DNA of 64,000 bases from Aurifilum marmelostoma (taxonomy: Eukaryota; Ascomycota; Sordariomycetes; Diaporthales; Cryphonectriaceae). Both the position numbers and the translations under genes were made by a program. Positions 50,007 to 60,943 of the stretch are shown here, piece after piece; the first letter of the stretch is position 1, and each line of letters opens with the position of its first letter. The notes beneath the pieces are model-generated. The model ran no database searches and was not told where the DNA came from. It saw nothing but the letters and a program-made list of their open reading frames with translations. The DNA lies in NCBI GenBank assembly GCA_027559495.1, contig JAMXSV010000001.1, forward strand, positions 496,001-560,000, read 5' to 3'.

Positions 50007-50905
50007 ATGAACTCCCTCCGCATCGCCCGTGCAGCTCTCCGGGCTCGCCCAGCCGCCATCCGAGCTCCTCTGCAGCGAAGAGGCTACGCTGAGGCTGTCA
50101 ACGACAAGGCAAGTCTGTTCCCGGAAGAGCAAACTCCGGCATCACCCGCTTTTCTTTCGAGACCTGCAGACTGACCCTACGACCGCCGACAGATCAAGCT
50201 CAGCTTGACCCTTCCTCACCAGGTACGATGACGATCCACCCGGACTGGCAATATGCAAGAGAGACAAAGAAAGAAAAAAGTCCAAGACAAGCAAGATTGG
50301 GAACCAAGAGGAGGAGGGAAGAGTGACGTAGCGCGAACATATGAAGGCTAATTACCGCAACCCAACATCGCAGTCCCTCTACAAGTCCCAGGATGTCGTC
50401 CAGGTCAACATGCCAGCCGAGTCGGGAGAGATGGGTGTCCTCGCCAACCACGTCCCTTCCATCGAGCAGCTGAAGCCTGGCCTGATCGAGATCATCGAGG
50501 AGAGCGGCAGCAGCAAGCAGTTCTTCCGTACGTGAATTATCAACATCATCATGATCATCATAACCTGGACGGTCAGAAGCGAGAATGCAATGCAATTGAG
50601 GATACAGGAAAGCTTACACATGAGTCTACTCTACAGTGTCTGGCGGATTCGCCGTCGTCCAGCCCAACTCCGCCCTGAGCATCAACGCCGTCGAGGCATA
50701 CCCCCTTGAGGACTTCAGCGCTGAGGCCGTCCGTGCCCAGATCTCTGAGGCGCAGAAGGTCGCCAGCGGCAGCGGGAGCGAGCAGGACATTGCTGAGGCC
50801 AAGATCGAGCTGGAGGCAAGTTAAATCCCTCGTCGTGCCCATAGCAAACAAGATACTGACCGTTCCCAACAGGTTCTGGAGACCCTGCAGGCTTCTCTGA
50901 AATAG
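50007..50905 (+). CDS. ATP16: Mitochondrial F1-ATPase delta subunit
   Basis: The product is 165 aa from five exons: 50007-50108, 50193-50222, 50374-50527, 50637-50815 and 50873-50905. The protein forms part of the F1 central stalk with gamma and epsilon and couples rotation to ATP synthesis in the mitochondrial matrix. Residues 1-26 (MNSLRIARAALRARPAA..) are an Arg/Ala-rich mitochondrial presequence. The body has the family blocks VNMPAESGEMGVLANHVPSI, QFFLSGGFAVVQPNS and SINAVEAYPLEDF, then the C-terminal helices ending LQASLK. Introns 1 and 4 use GC donors (AG|GCAAGT) instead of GT; only these keep the conserved reading. Introns 2 and 3 are GT-AG. Confidence 0.96.
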
Positions 50906-51521
50906 ACGTTTGAATTCTCTTTGCGCCTTTGTAGAATACCACACCAACGTCATCGTCAAATACTCGTGCGATGAACAGACGCAGGACAAATCCATCCATC
51001 GCACCTTCTCCTACTATTTGCAGGGCCTCCACCTGACGTCGTGACTACCTTCCAAGTGACTTCGTGAAGTGACGAAAGATTTATACGACCCGCGACTCTT
51101 TATCTCCGAGATCTGATGTGCGCCTCTAGGTACCTCATTATGTATTTCTTCTCTTCGGCTGGCTGTACTCATTACCATCCCTTGCCTGGGAGAGACCGTC
51201 ATTCATCGCTCGTCCCCATCCATTAACCATCGTCTTCATCATTATGATTCATTCACACTCGTTTCGTCAATAGAATCACCGTCGCGACTGCCGCTCACCA
51301 CATCACAGCAACCCCCCAAGACCCATCCAAGTGTGCCCTAAGCTCTCAAGGCGTAAACATTTCCTCGCCTGCTTTTTCTCGTCTTCATGAAAACCTGACC
51401 TACGGAAAACCCTAAAACTTGCTATTCGACCCATCAAGACGCCCTGTGTGGGCGGCTTCCGCAGACCTAACCCAACACCTCAAAGCTATACTTCTTTCTT
51501 CTCTGTCTGAAGTTTTGGGTA
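50906..51521. other. ATP16 3' region / upstream of the zinc-ribbon gene
   Basis: No gene seen. It presumably contains the ATP16 3' untranslated region and the next promoter. Confidence 0.5.
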
Positions 51522-53858
51522 ATGTCACTGGACAGGAGTCCATCCTTCGCACTGGCTTCACTGCCTTCGACTGATCAGACATATCGATTCTTCGGAAACA
51601 ATAAGCCTGCCTCGTTTAAACAACATCTGACTGGATACGATCCTACTCACGCGCGGGATCTCCTCATCAAGAGCCAGGCAGGTTCATTACAGAACCCCGA
51701 ACACGTCACCGCGTCAACACTGAGCAGGATAGCTGAAGAGGAGGAAGCCGATTGCATCATATTTGACCAGCTTATCCGCTCCGACGTCGACGTCCGACAT
51801 CTTTGGGAAGACCAGGCAGTGCATGCTCTACATCCTGTGTGTTCAGATCAAGCTAAGCTCCACAATCCAGTCCGAGCCTCCGTGCCAACCACCATGATGA
51901 CAGACGCCCGAGACATGTTCAAGGAATACGGGATCGACCGGCCTCCTGGGTAGCTCTCAGAAGACGCCAGTCTTGATGGCCTCATGTCCAAGGAGGTTTC
52001 AGCCAAAAATCTTGCCGAGCTAGACGGTACCAACAGCGCCATCGATACTGGCGTGCGCCTCTGTCACGTTTGTCAGGCCACCATCGCATCAGGCCGCACT
52101 TACTGCACATCTTGCGGTCACCCTCTTTGCAAGACATGCATTTGCCCTATTCCAGAGGGGGCAGAGGAGGCGCACGGAGTCTTTGAGGCTTCTGGGGGTG
52201 CTCATCTGACCGTTCGTGATGGCGAAACCCTTACGAGTTACAACAGGAGTGTACCTCCTTCGCCGTCCAAAGATGTTAGAGACCCGATGGAGGGTGTTGA
52301 GGCACGTTTCAGCAGGCAATCCACCACGAGACAGGAAGAGCCTGACCAATACGAGATTGTCGGTCGTCCGGCTCAAGCTACTGTGTCTTTCCCGCGTCCC
52401 CTTCCCCCAAGCAGATCCAAGGCGTCCAGGGAAGATACTGCTCACACCATGCCAGGCCGCGTCGCAAAGAGTCTCCCAGCTGCTTCATCGCAGCGTGTAC
52501 AAAGGAGTCAAACACTGAGGGTGGAGACCACTCCGTCCGACTGCGTGTCACGTCGAACTAACAGCGGCTGTCGAGATGACTCATCCGAGTGTTGCAGTGA
52601 TCTGGCCTGTCGAGCCACACATTCGGGATACCGGCCATACCGGCACAGTCTTACATGTACGAAGCGTCAGGTCACTCCTCACGGTGGAGAGACGTCCACA
52701 GAACCTAATGAGCAGACAGACACCTATTCTCCAACCGCGAAGGAATGCGCCCACCAATGCTACGAAGGCAGGGAGCCAGCCCATTATGAGAAGCACCGTC
52801 ATCATGACCATGCTAGTCCTCGCGATCTTCATACTAGGACTTCGACCCATGATGCCGAACACCGTCGCTACCGCACCAGGGATCCTTCTCATGACGACAG
52901 CAAGGCAGTGCACCGCCACAACTCACATGGAAGGAAACATCAAGAGCGTGGTCATCAAGAGCGACGCAGTGACGATGTCCTTCAACAAGAGCATGGCTAC
53001 TCTTCCGATCGCCGCGATCCCCAAACTCCTGAGCACCAGAGAAGCATCACGCATGAGCGCTACCATCATCACCCTCACATCCACTCGCCTAGACCTCAGG
53101 CACGGCCTAGAGCGGAATCTGCTCGTGAGAGCTCACACCAGCATGATCACCATCAAGCGCGTGTACCTGAAGTTCAGACTCAAGAAGGAGCACCAGTTCG
53201 CACCCAGAAAAGACTCCGTACAATGCACACCCAGAGTGCGCCAACGTTGCCAAAGCTGCCTATGCTGTCACCCACAAAAGGTGTAACTGAGGACTTTCGC
53301 GAAGTGCGCATGAAGCTTCGGCCAACCGGGTCTGTCACTTCGAGACAACCCCAGATTCAGACTGGAGGAGACACGAAACAAGCTGAGGAGGACTTTCGCG
53401 ACACAAAGAAGCGTCTGAGTCACTACAGTCTGCCGTCCAAGGAGCCTCGCGTGAGCATGTCGTTGAAGGAGGTAGAAGAGCAACCTCGAAAGGCTGCCAC
53501 TCCTTGCACGCCCCTTGGACACGAGGAGGGGGAGCCAGTTGCGCAGCAACCGGTCAACACACAAGGTATGGCGTCGAAGCCGGTTTCTCCTAGTGCCGAG
53601 TTGTCAGCAGCAATGACAGGCAGGAGTGATTCCCGAGAAGAACCGCGCAAGCGGTCTGAAGAGCCTGTCCAGCAGCCCGCGGGGGACACGCCTCTCGAGG
53701 ATCAGCAGGACTGGAAGAACAAGTATGAAAAGCTCAAACAAAAGTTCGATGCCCAGAAGCAGTCGGACGATCTTGGACTGGAAGGTCTGACGATCGTGCT
53801 GCACTTGAAGGGAAGGGACGATTTGGTGATTAACACAGACCTGAGGAACCTTGAATGA
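51522..53858 (+). CDS. Zinc-ribbon, His/Arg-rich coiled-coil protein of unknown function, interrupted by one in-frame TAG
   Basis: One frame runs from ATG 51522 to the TGA at 53858 with a single TAG at 51951-51953 (codon 144). Read through, it would be 779 codons. The first part (MSLDRSPSFALASLP..) has a Glu-rich patch and TDARDMFKEYGIDRPPG just before the stop. The second part (ATG available at 51984) has a Cys cluster LCHVCQAT...YCTSCGHPLCKTCIC, which looks like a zinc ribbon (near codons 181-208). A disordered segment extremely rich in His, Arg, Ser and Thr and a C-terminal coiled coil (WKNKYEKLKQKFDAQKQ) follow. An in-phase candidate intron (51838-51960, GTGTGT...CTCAG) would remove the stop. 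I do not recognise a family; function unknown. Confidence 0.65.
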
Positions 53859-55131
53859 GATGGCAGAAGGAGGTCAGTGAGCAGATCTTGAAATCGGTTG
53901 GGCCGTGAGTCCACCTGCACCTGCTCCTGTAGAAGGGGGGTGTGTAAGACTCTTCAGAAGTAAATTGAGATTTCTAGGACGGCGAGCTATTATTCTCGCT
54001 CTTCGCTTTTTTCTTCTTTCTTTTTTCACCCTTTGATAGAAGAGTACTAGAAGGTATTTCTACTATCCTAATCAGTATACGGCGATGAGCCGACTCTTAT
54101 CGAGGCTTCCGGGCTGTAATCTTTTCCTTTCCTGTTTGTCCCGTACCCTGAAATGATTCACTCATTCTTTGCACAAAGGCTGTTAAGTGAAGACTGTGTT
54201 TGGTGAGTGCAGGGCTTGCTGGTACGAAATCGCATCGCATCGAAGCGTTTATTCAATTTTCAACAAGCTATTTCACAATTTACTACATAGGTTGTGCGTG
54301 TTCATAGAGACAACCGAAAAGCCAAAAGTCAACTGAAGGGCTAGTAATTATGAATTTGTCGTATAGACATATAGCTCTAGACTTGCTCGACTAGCTAGGT
54401 CTGTGTAATATGCAGTTTTATGCGTTGATATAATTTACCAATTCATCCCAACGCTAATAAATATAAGTACGAGGAGACGCTCTAAGATAAAGACGAAGAA
54501 GTAGAAGATATATGTATATACAAATCGAGATAGTGTTTATAATACATTGGACTAGCATAAATTTATATAATCAAAAAGCACATTAGGTCTGTTTTCCCAA
54601 TAAAATCAATAAATACCTATGCTATAATTTAGAGATATTAAAATGTAGATTTTGCATTTATTAGCAGATAGTGGTTGGATGGGCCTGCTAGACAACCTAT
54701 AACTATGCTAAAGTTACTGCCTTTGTGTATCTTTTCTTGTAAACACGGGGCTCGAGAGCATAGATTCTTTGATATGTTCGCTCAAGTTCAGAGGCTTCCC
54801 ACTAAATATTCACTATAAATGGTGGTCAGTGAGTACGCAACGGCCCGCTGCTTGGCGTACAGTACCACTCTGCCACTCAACTAACACAAGCACTAAAGCG
54901 GTAGTCCTCGGGGGCCTCGGGATGAGACGTTATCGATAAAGCCTCGTGGACGTCACCCTTGCCACCACCACCACCAGGCACCCATCCATCCATTCATTCA
55001 TTCTGTTCTGTTGACAAATATTTACATTGTTCAGTCACGTCTATTCACTGTACGACAGTTTAGAGTTCATCAGCCCGGCTCTCTTGGCTTCCTCCTTTTC
55101 CTTGCCGGGACTTGCATATATAAAAAAAAAC
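53859..55131. other. Intergenic region with an AT-rich island
   Basis: No gene supported. Roughly 54300-54700 is distinctly AT-rich with many TA steps, contrasting with the GC-richer flanks. Confidence 0.5.
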
Positions 55132-56187
55132 ATGATCGCGGCCATGTCATCAGAAGCATGCTGCACCTGCGCGACCATCATCCGCGACTCCATCCCAAGC
55201 ACCACCAACTCCCATCTCGAGACCAAGACGGAAAAGCAGTTTGCGGACCCACAAGACAGGAGACTAGAGTGTTGTTCGAGGGTCATCTGTGGAAGATGTA
55301 TAGATGTAAGCGATATAAACACATGATTTCCTCTTTCCCCCTTTGCTTTGCCCTAGATTCCTTAGGAGAGTAGGGACGCATCCTGTGAATAATGAAGGGT
55401 GGGTATGTGTATGTATGTGTGTACGGAGAGACTGACAAAACGAACCACCAACAAAAGAACAACGTCCGCTTCGCAACCTACTGTCCATACTGCCAACTCT
55501 CCTCCTCCCCCTCCAACCCCCTCCCGCACGGCCTGCGCGAGCCTCCATCCTACGACTTTGCGACAAGCAAAGACGCCGCCACCACCAACAAGCCCCCCCC
55601 AACAAGCCGACGCTGCACCACCCCCACCATACACAACCTCCCCAAACAAATGGTGCCCCCACCAGCCGTCATCCTCCGGCCCCCTCAGCGAGAAGTCCAC
55701 AGGACAGGAACCCCCACCAGACACGCTACACTTCCTCCACCCCACCGACGACACCGTCCCCTCCCTCTCCCTGCGCTACAACGTCCCCGCCCCCGTCCTC
55801 CGGCGCTACAACAAGCTCACCTCGGACCACCTCCTCTCCGCCCGGCGCACCATCCTGATTCCCGGCTCGCACTACCCCGCCGGCGTCTCCCTCAGCCCCA
55901 GACCGGTCGAGGGCGAGGAGGAGGAGGCTCGCAGGGCCAAAGTGCGCCGGTGGATGGTCGCTTGCAAGTGCGCAGACTATGAGGTCGCGGAGCTGTACCT
56001 TGAGCAGGGCGCGTATGACCTGGACCGCGCCGTGGAGAAGTTCGTCGCGGATGAGGAGTGGGAGAGGGCGCATCCGCTTGAGACCAAGGGCAAGGGCAAG
56101 ACCAAGTCGAGAGGAGGGGGTGTCGCCGGGACTGGTGGGACCTGGGCTAGCCAAGCTGCATTCCTGAGGAGATTGGGTCCTTCTTGA
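55132..56187 (+). CDS. Intracellular LysM-domain protein with RING-like zinc finger
   Basis: Exons 55132-55305 and 55458-56187 (intron GTAAGC...AAAAG), about 300 aa once a single-base shift is allowed. The N-terminal Cys pattern CCTC...LECCSRVICGRC...ATYCPYCQ is a RING-like treble-clef spanning the intron. After a Pro/Ser-rich linker comes a LysM domain (about residues 145-195: DTLHFL...VPSLSLRYNVPAPVLRRYNKL...ARRTILIPG), then a conserved tail RRWMVACKCADYEVAELYLEQGAYDLDRAV resembling a UBA/CUE-like helix bundle. There is no signal peptide or membrane span, so it is not a secreted chitin-binding effector. The linker changes frame at the C8 run 55593-55600. Start could also be ATG 55144. Confidence 0.85.
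55593..55600 (+). other. C8 run with apparent +1 frameshift in the LysM gene
   Basis: The frame before the run reads REPPSYDFATSKDAATTNK; the frame after reads QQADAAPPPPYTTSPNK and leads into the LysM domain. Seven Cs instead of eight would join them. There is no GT...AG pair that could do so. Confidence 0.65.
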
Positions 56188-56471
56188 TACCTGCTTTCAT
56201 GCGAGGCCACAGCGAGTGTAAAACAACAGTTCGGTCTAGGTTGTTTGTTTGGTTATAACATCCTACCGGCATGTTAAATTGTCATTCCAACGAGCCAACC
56301 GCTCAAGCAAGAGTTTATTTTCCTCCGTAGTTTCTTCGCCCAACGCCAGCGCATAGCCCAACATGAAAACCCGTATGTATACATACACTACAGACTGCAC
56401 ATCTCAAGATTATAAGATGTCACGAGTCCCCAGTCCTCCCAACGCCAAGTCTTGTGAATTATTTGAGAAAC

Positions 56472-59400
56472 TTAGAACGCCGATCGTGTGCGAATGTCCT
56501 GTTGCGTCTTTGTCAGCCAATATTCCTTTTTTTCTTCTTCTGATGGGGATAGGGACACGGGAGAACTCACCGATAGCTTTCGCTCAATCTCACGAACTGA
56601 ACGGTCCAGCTCTCCTGCAATCATCTGTTTCTTGTCGGTTGGCAACAGGGCGAACCTCTCACAGAGATCACCGTCAATCACGCCTTTGACCGGTGCGTAG
56701 TAGCTCCGGTACATGAGGTGATCACGACCAGCGAGGGGAGGGTCTTCTTGCCGCATGTGCTGCTCCAGAGTCTGGAAGAAGTCGACATCTTCTCGACTGA
56801 CAAAGGGGATCATCACACCAATGGTTCCCTGGATGCCGCCCCATAGCAATATCTCCTGCCCTCCGACTACCAGACTCGTCTTGCATATGCTCGTGGGCAG
56901 GTCTTGGGTATAGTAGTGCACCATCAGGTCGATACGGTGCTGTTGAGCGTGGAGGTAGGGCCGCGCGTGGGTGAGGTGGACCTCGGAGCCAGGCTCGTCT
57001 GCTTCGAGGCTGGCCTTCTCAGGACACCGCACGATCCAAATGTTACCAAACTTGTCGCTGCCGGCCGTGGACTCGTAGTCAACCATGGTTGTCGACGTCA
57101 CCCACCGGGCGATTGTGTCCGAGACAAACGGGATAAGCTTGTTGGTCTCGGGCTTGTACACGACATAGATGATGCCCTGCTGCACGTCACCGACGACGAT
57201 GCGGTTGTTTTGCGCCTCCAACGAGACGATCAGGTTCGGCGCGACATCTGCCTGCGCCTTTCTCAGCATCTGCCGCAAACCCAAATCATAAATCCGCAAT
57301 GTCCTGCCGATGCCTGCGAGTAATCGTCCCTGGTATGGCAGAAGCGCCATTGGCGGCTCCTCGATCTTGGTCTTGTGGATGAATTCCAGCTCCCTTCCGT
57401 TCTCCTGGAACCGGTAAACGTGGATATAGCCTTCGCTAAAGTTCCGCGGGTTGAGAACCATGTCCTTGCCAGTGCCGACGATAAGGAAGCTCTCGCCGTC
57501 CTGGCTAGCAAAAGGCACGACGGCGGCGCTCACGGCTGCCTCGTTGTCCTCAAGCTCTATGCTGGACACTATGCCTGGTTCTTCTGAGATCGGATCCACC
57601 ACGTTGATGCATGATGCCCATCGTCCTCTGCCTCGCGGATAGCCAAAGTCTTGAGGCGGCAGGACGGTCGAGTCGCCATTAACGACTCCTGGATCTGCAA
57701 GAAGTTTTTGTCTCAGCTCCGGCGGTAGTGTGTTGTTGTCGGCTTCGATTGTGTAGAAGTAAGGCTGTTCAGGATGCTTGACCAGTTTTCTGGGGGTGTA
57801 AGTAAGAGGAATGGACTTTTGTATCATGTTCTCGCTCAGTTTCTCCACCGAGAAAATCCTGTGATCGCCCGTCAGCATCTCGTTCCGAAGGGTGCGATTG
57901 GGAAGCATGCTTGACAACAAAAAACAGTTATGAAATCGTCAGAAGGAACAATTGGTATCAAAACTTGATACTCAGGCCTCATAGCCATGAAAGGCTTCGG
58001 TATCCCTTTTATCATCATCGAAAGGTATTTCAATATAGAGTGCAAGATACGGGGGGTGACTGACCTCAGATAGTTGGCATGTATGCCCACCATACTCTCC
58101 ACACATTGCTCACTGCTGAAGTTCCACCCCCACTCCAACTCGGCATAGTCGAGAGGAGTCATCATGAAACTTCGGGTCAGAGGATCTGAGTAACCCAGCC
58201 ATGACCTGGAGCTCAGGGCGAGTACGCAGGTCGATTTTTGGACGGAGACTTGGAACAGCTTGACTGGCTTTGGACCTAGGAACTTCTGACGGGTGTCCGT
58301 CAACTCACCCGTTATCTCATCCAGGACCGTCCTCAGATAGACACCAGAGTGGAGACCAATGTGCAGGTACAGCGTAGAGCCACCAGAGGACGAGTCGTCC
58401 ATTGCCATGATGTTGAGTGAAGACGGAGCCGCGGACAAGGCCTGCACGGATTTATTCTCGAGAGTTGAGTCCGGATCCAGACTCAGAACACGGACGGTTC
58501 GGTCATCGCATCCAACGGCCAAGAAGGAACTCCTCTGGCGGCCTTCTGGCACCTCGCCGAGGCTCAAGCACGTCACCGTGCCGAACATCTCCTTCTTCTC
58601 ATCATACTCAGCGAGAGAGCCATCCTCGTCCATCTCGAAGTACACAATCTCGCCAGAGCTGAGGGCGATGGCGACTTGTCTCGCGTTTGTTGCCGCAGCG
58701 ACAATCGATCTGTGCTGAGGGGCACCCCATTCGTTGACCCGACCGTGGCGAATATGTCGAATGCCCTTGGGGTGGACTTGTATTAGACCATCGTCGCCAA
58801 GTTGTTGAACTGCAAGCGTCGTCACCGAGTCCAAAAAACCTGTGTCGCTGACCTGCTCCACCGTCTCACCAATACTGAGGACAAGTGTGCTATTTGTAGA
58901 TGACAGAACAATGTACGCATCGTACTCATCATCGCTCCGAAGTTTGGTGGTCCAGACGGCAGACGGATTCCCAGGTAACTCCGAGGCCACAATCTCGTTG
59001 ACCTCCAAGCCATGCTTCAAGGTGCGGAACGTGCTACGCGCCCCGTTACCGCATACCGAATAAATCTGCGGCGCATCCTCGTCGGTAAGGTTAGCGACCT
59101 TGCAGTCGGTCAGAGGATTCATCGAGTCGATGCTTTCTACCAGGGCCAGGTTCTCGTTTGGTCTAGGATGAAAGTACACCGGGTCATATGCTGCCTGTGG
59201 GTCTGTCGGGAAGTTGTCGCTGCTGAACTCGAGCTCCTCGTCGTCGTCGCCTAGCTTCTCAAACTGGTAGAAATGGTGGTTCCCGAACTCGCTCGCGACG
59301 TAGAGGAATCCACTCTTGAGGATGCAAAGACTAGACGCCACAGGAACCGTATCAAAATACTTGATCTTGAGGCGCTCAACTTCACCGGTGGGGTTGCCAT

Positions 59401-60560
59401 CCGCATCTTCTACCATGTCGATTGAGAGCTTGAACAAATCGCCGTCTTCGGTCTGGAGAAGGAAGAAGAAGAGACCGGCGCTGTTTTTCAGCTTGTGCAT
59501 GACACCTGCGACGATGCAGCGCTTGCGCTGAGGGTCCTCGGTCGCACCTCTCCGTCGCGGTATGGGCACTCGGAAGGCCTCTTGGTTGGAATGCCTGTAT
59601 GTGATGTTCTCCTCACCGCAAACAAGGACGCCAGAAGGCCCATCATTGCCTCCAGGGACCTGGAACAACAATATCGATGATGGGTCGACAGGCTCCGACC
59701 ACTTCCGCACCACGTGGTTCAGTCCCAAGTCAAGCTCGTAGTAGACAAGCTGTGTCTCGGCCTCCTTTGCGGCCTGGCCGCTTGCATCCTGGTCGGCTTC
59801 GGTATATTCGGTCTCCAAGGCCGCGAAGACCGGATTTGCATAACCGACATCAAGGGCCACAAGAGAGAAGACCAGCACTCCGGGCTTGTGCGCTTCCAGC
59901 GGGGACGAGATCGTGAGCTCGGCCTGAGAGTTGCGGTTCAGAACGTAGACGAGCTTGTTCTTCTCCACGGAAGCGATCAGGCAGGCCCTGCCCTTCGGAT
60001 CAGCTGCCAGAAACTGACCTGGGATGACTCGACGGATGCCGGATTTCCCGAAAGTCTCAAGGTGGATGCGCGAGAAGCGATTCTGAGTGGGGAGATACTC
60101 GACGATGGCGATTCTGCCCGAGTCGGTTGCTAGGATGATGTAGTCTACAGGAACATTGTCAGCGATCGTTTGGTTAGACAATAGAGTTTTCCTCCCGTAC
60201 AAAGACAGACGCATGCCGATCATGTTGGCACTAAAGAAAGATCTGGCAGGTCGGCTTTGAATCACTAAGAGCCCAAACAATAAGAAGGGATTCGCAGGAG
60301 CGCGTTGAGAGCTTACCTTTGCTGCTGCCTGCGAGACGGAAGGCGGCGACGGACCTGATGATACCAAACACGTCGTGTGAGAGGATCGTGATAACCTTGC
60401 CCTGGCTAGGATCAGGCTTCAGGAGAGAGAGACGCGTGCCGCAAGCCGTGATGATCTGCTGCTCCTTGGTTCCCGAGAACTGACCGACGATAGCCTGCGT
60501 GATGGTAGACGGAGGCTGAATCGTCAGCGAGTACAGAAACATGTTGGACGTGGTCGCCAT
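56472..60560 (-). CDS. RSE1: Pre-mRNA splicing factor RSE1 (SF3B3 homologue)
   Basis: The product is 1212 aa from four exons: complement of 60317-60560, 58065-60144, 56571-57858 and 56472-56498. RSE1 is a WD-like beta-propeller scaffold in the SF3b complex of U2 snRNP. It starts MATTSNMFLYSLT and contains the family blocks DYIILATDSGRIAIVEYLP, CLIASVEKNKLVYVLNRN, GPSGVLVCGEENITYRH and YSVCGNGARSTFR. The C-terminal half includes ICKTSLVVGGQEILLWGG, PPLAGRDHLMYRSYY and VKGVIDGDLCERFALLP, ending DIRTRSAF. Length and collinearity match Neurospora-type RSE1 as I remember it. Introns are GT-AG and in phase. The 72-nt last intron is a multiple of three with no stop. The gene converges on the LysM gene and is divergent from MSS51. 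Confidence 0.96.
56499..56570 (-). other. Stop-free, in-frame last intron of RSE1
   Basis: GTGAGT...CAACAG with a CTGAC branch-like site. It is 72 nt long and open in the coding frame, so retention would insert 24 residues before the final DIRTRSAF. The last exon is only 27 nt. Confidence 0.8.
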
Positions 60561-60943
60561 CTTGACTCCTTGGGCACAGTAGACCTGTGCAGTGCCCTCA
60601 TGAGTCTTCTGATGTTATCGAGCTGATTGTGTTGGGGGGGATTGTGTTGTCTTGATCGTGACAACCTGGAAAGGTTGTTGTTGAGGAGGAGAGTCTGCCT
60701 GCAGCCTGCCGCAGGACGAGCTTTGGTCGAAAAGAAGTTTGACTCGATACGATAACACAAGTGTGGCTCGAGCTATCCTGCCTGTGGCGCTAAACTGTGG
60801 CTGAGAAAATCCACCTGTTGACCTCACCCGATCGTCCCTGCCTGCAGCGAACTTCTTCAACAGCAGCACCAGGAGCCGATTTTCTTTTTCTTTTCGACCT
60901 CTTCTGCGGGGAACTCAGGGCTCGTTCCTGTAATAATCTCGTC
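60561..60943. other. Divergent promoter between RSE1 and MSS51
   Basis: A 383-bp shared upstream region. No TATA box or other firm element is visible, and the MSS51 frame stays open into it without an ATG. Confidence 0.5.

Noticed and set aside
55132..56187. Secreted LysM effector
   Set aside because: The protein has no signal peptide, has an N-terminal RING-like zinc finger, and resembles the intracellular LysM family.
57859..58064. Read-through of the RSE1 frame past 58065 (63 extra residues)
   Set aside because: The family sequence jumps from HANYLR directly to IFSVEKL, and GTCAGT...CACAG boundaries with matching phase define a 206-nt intron.
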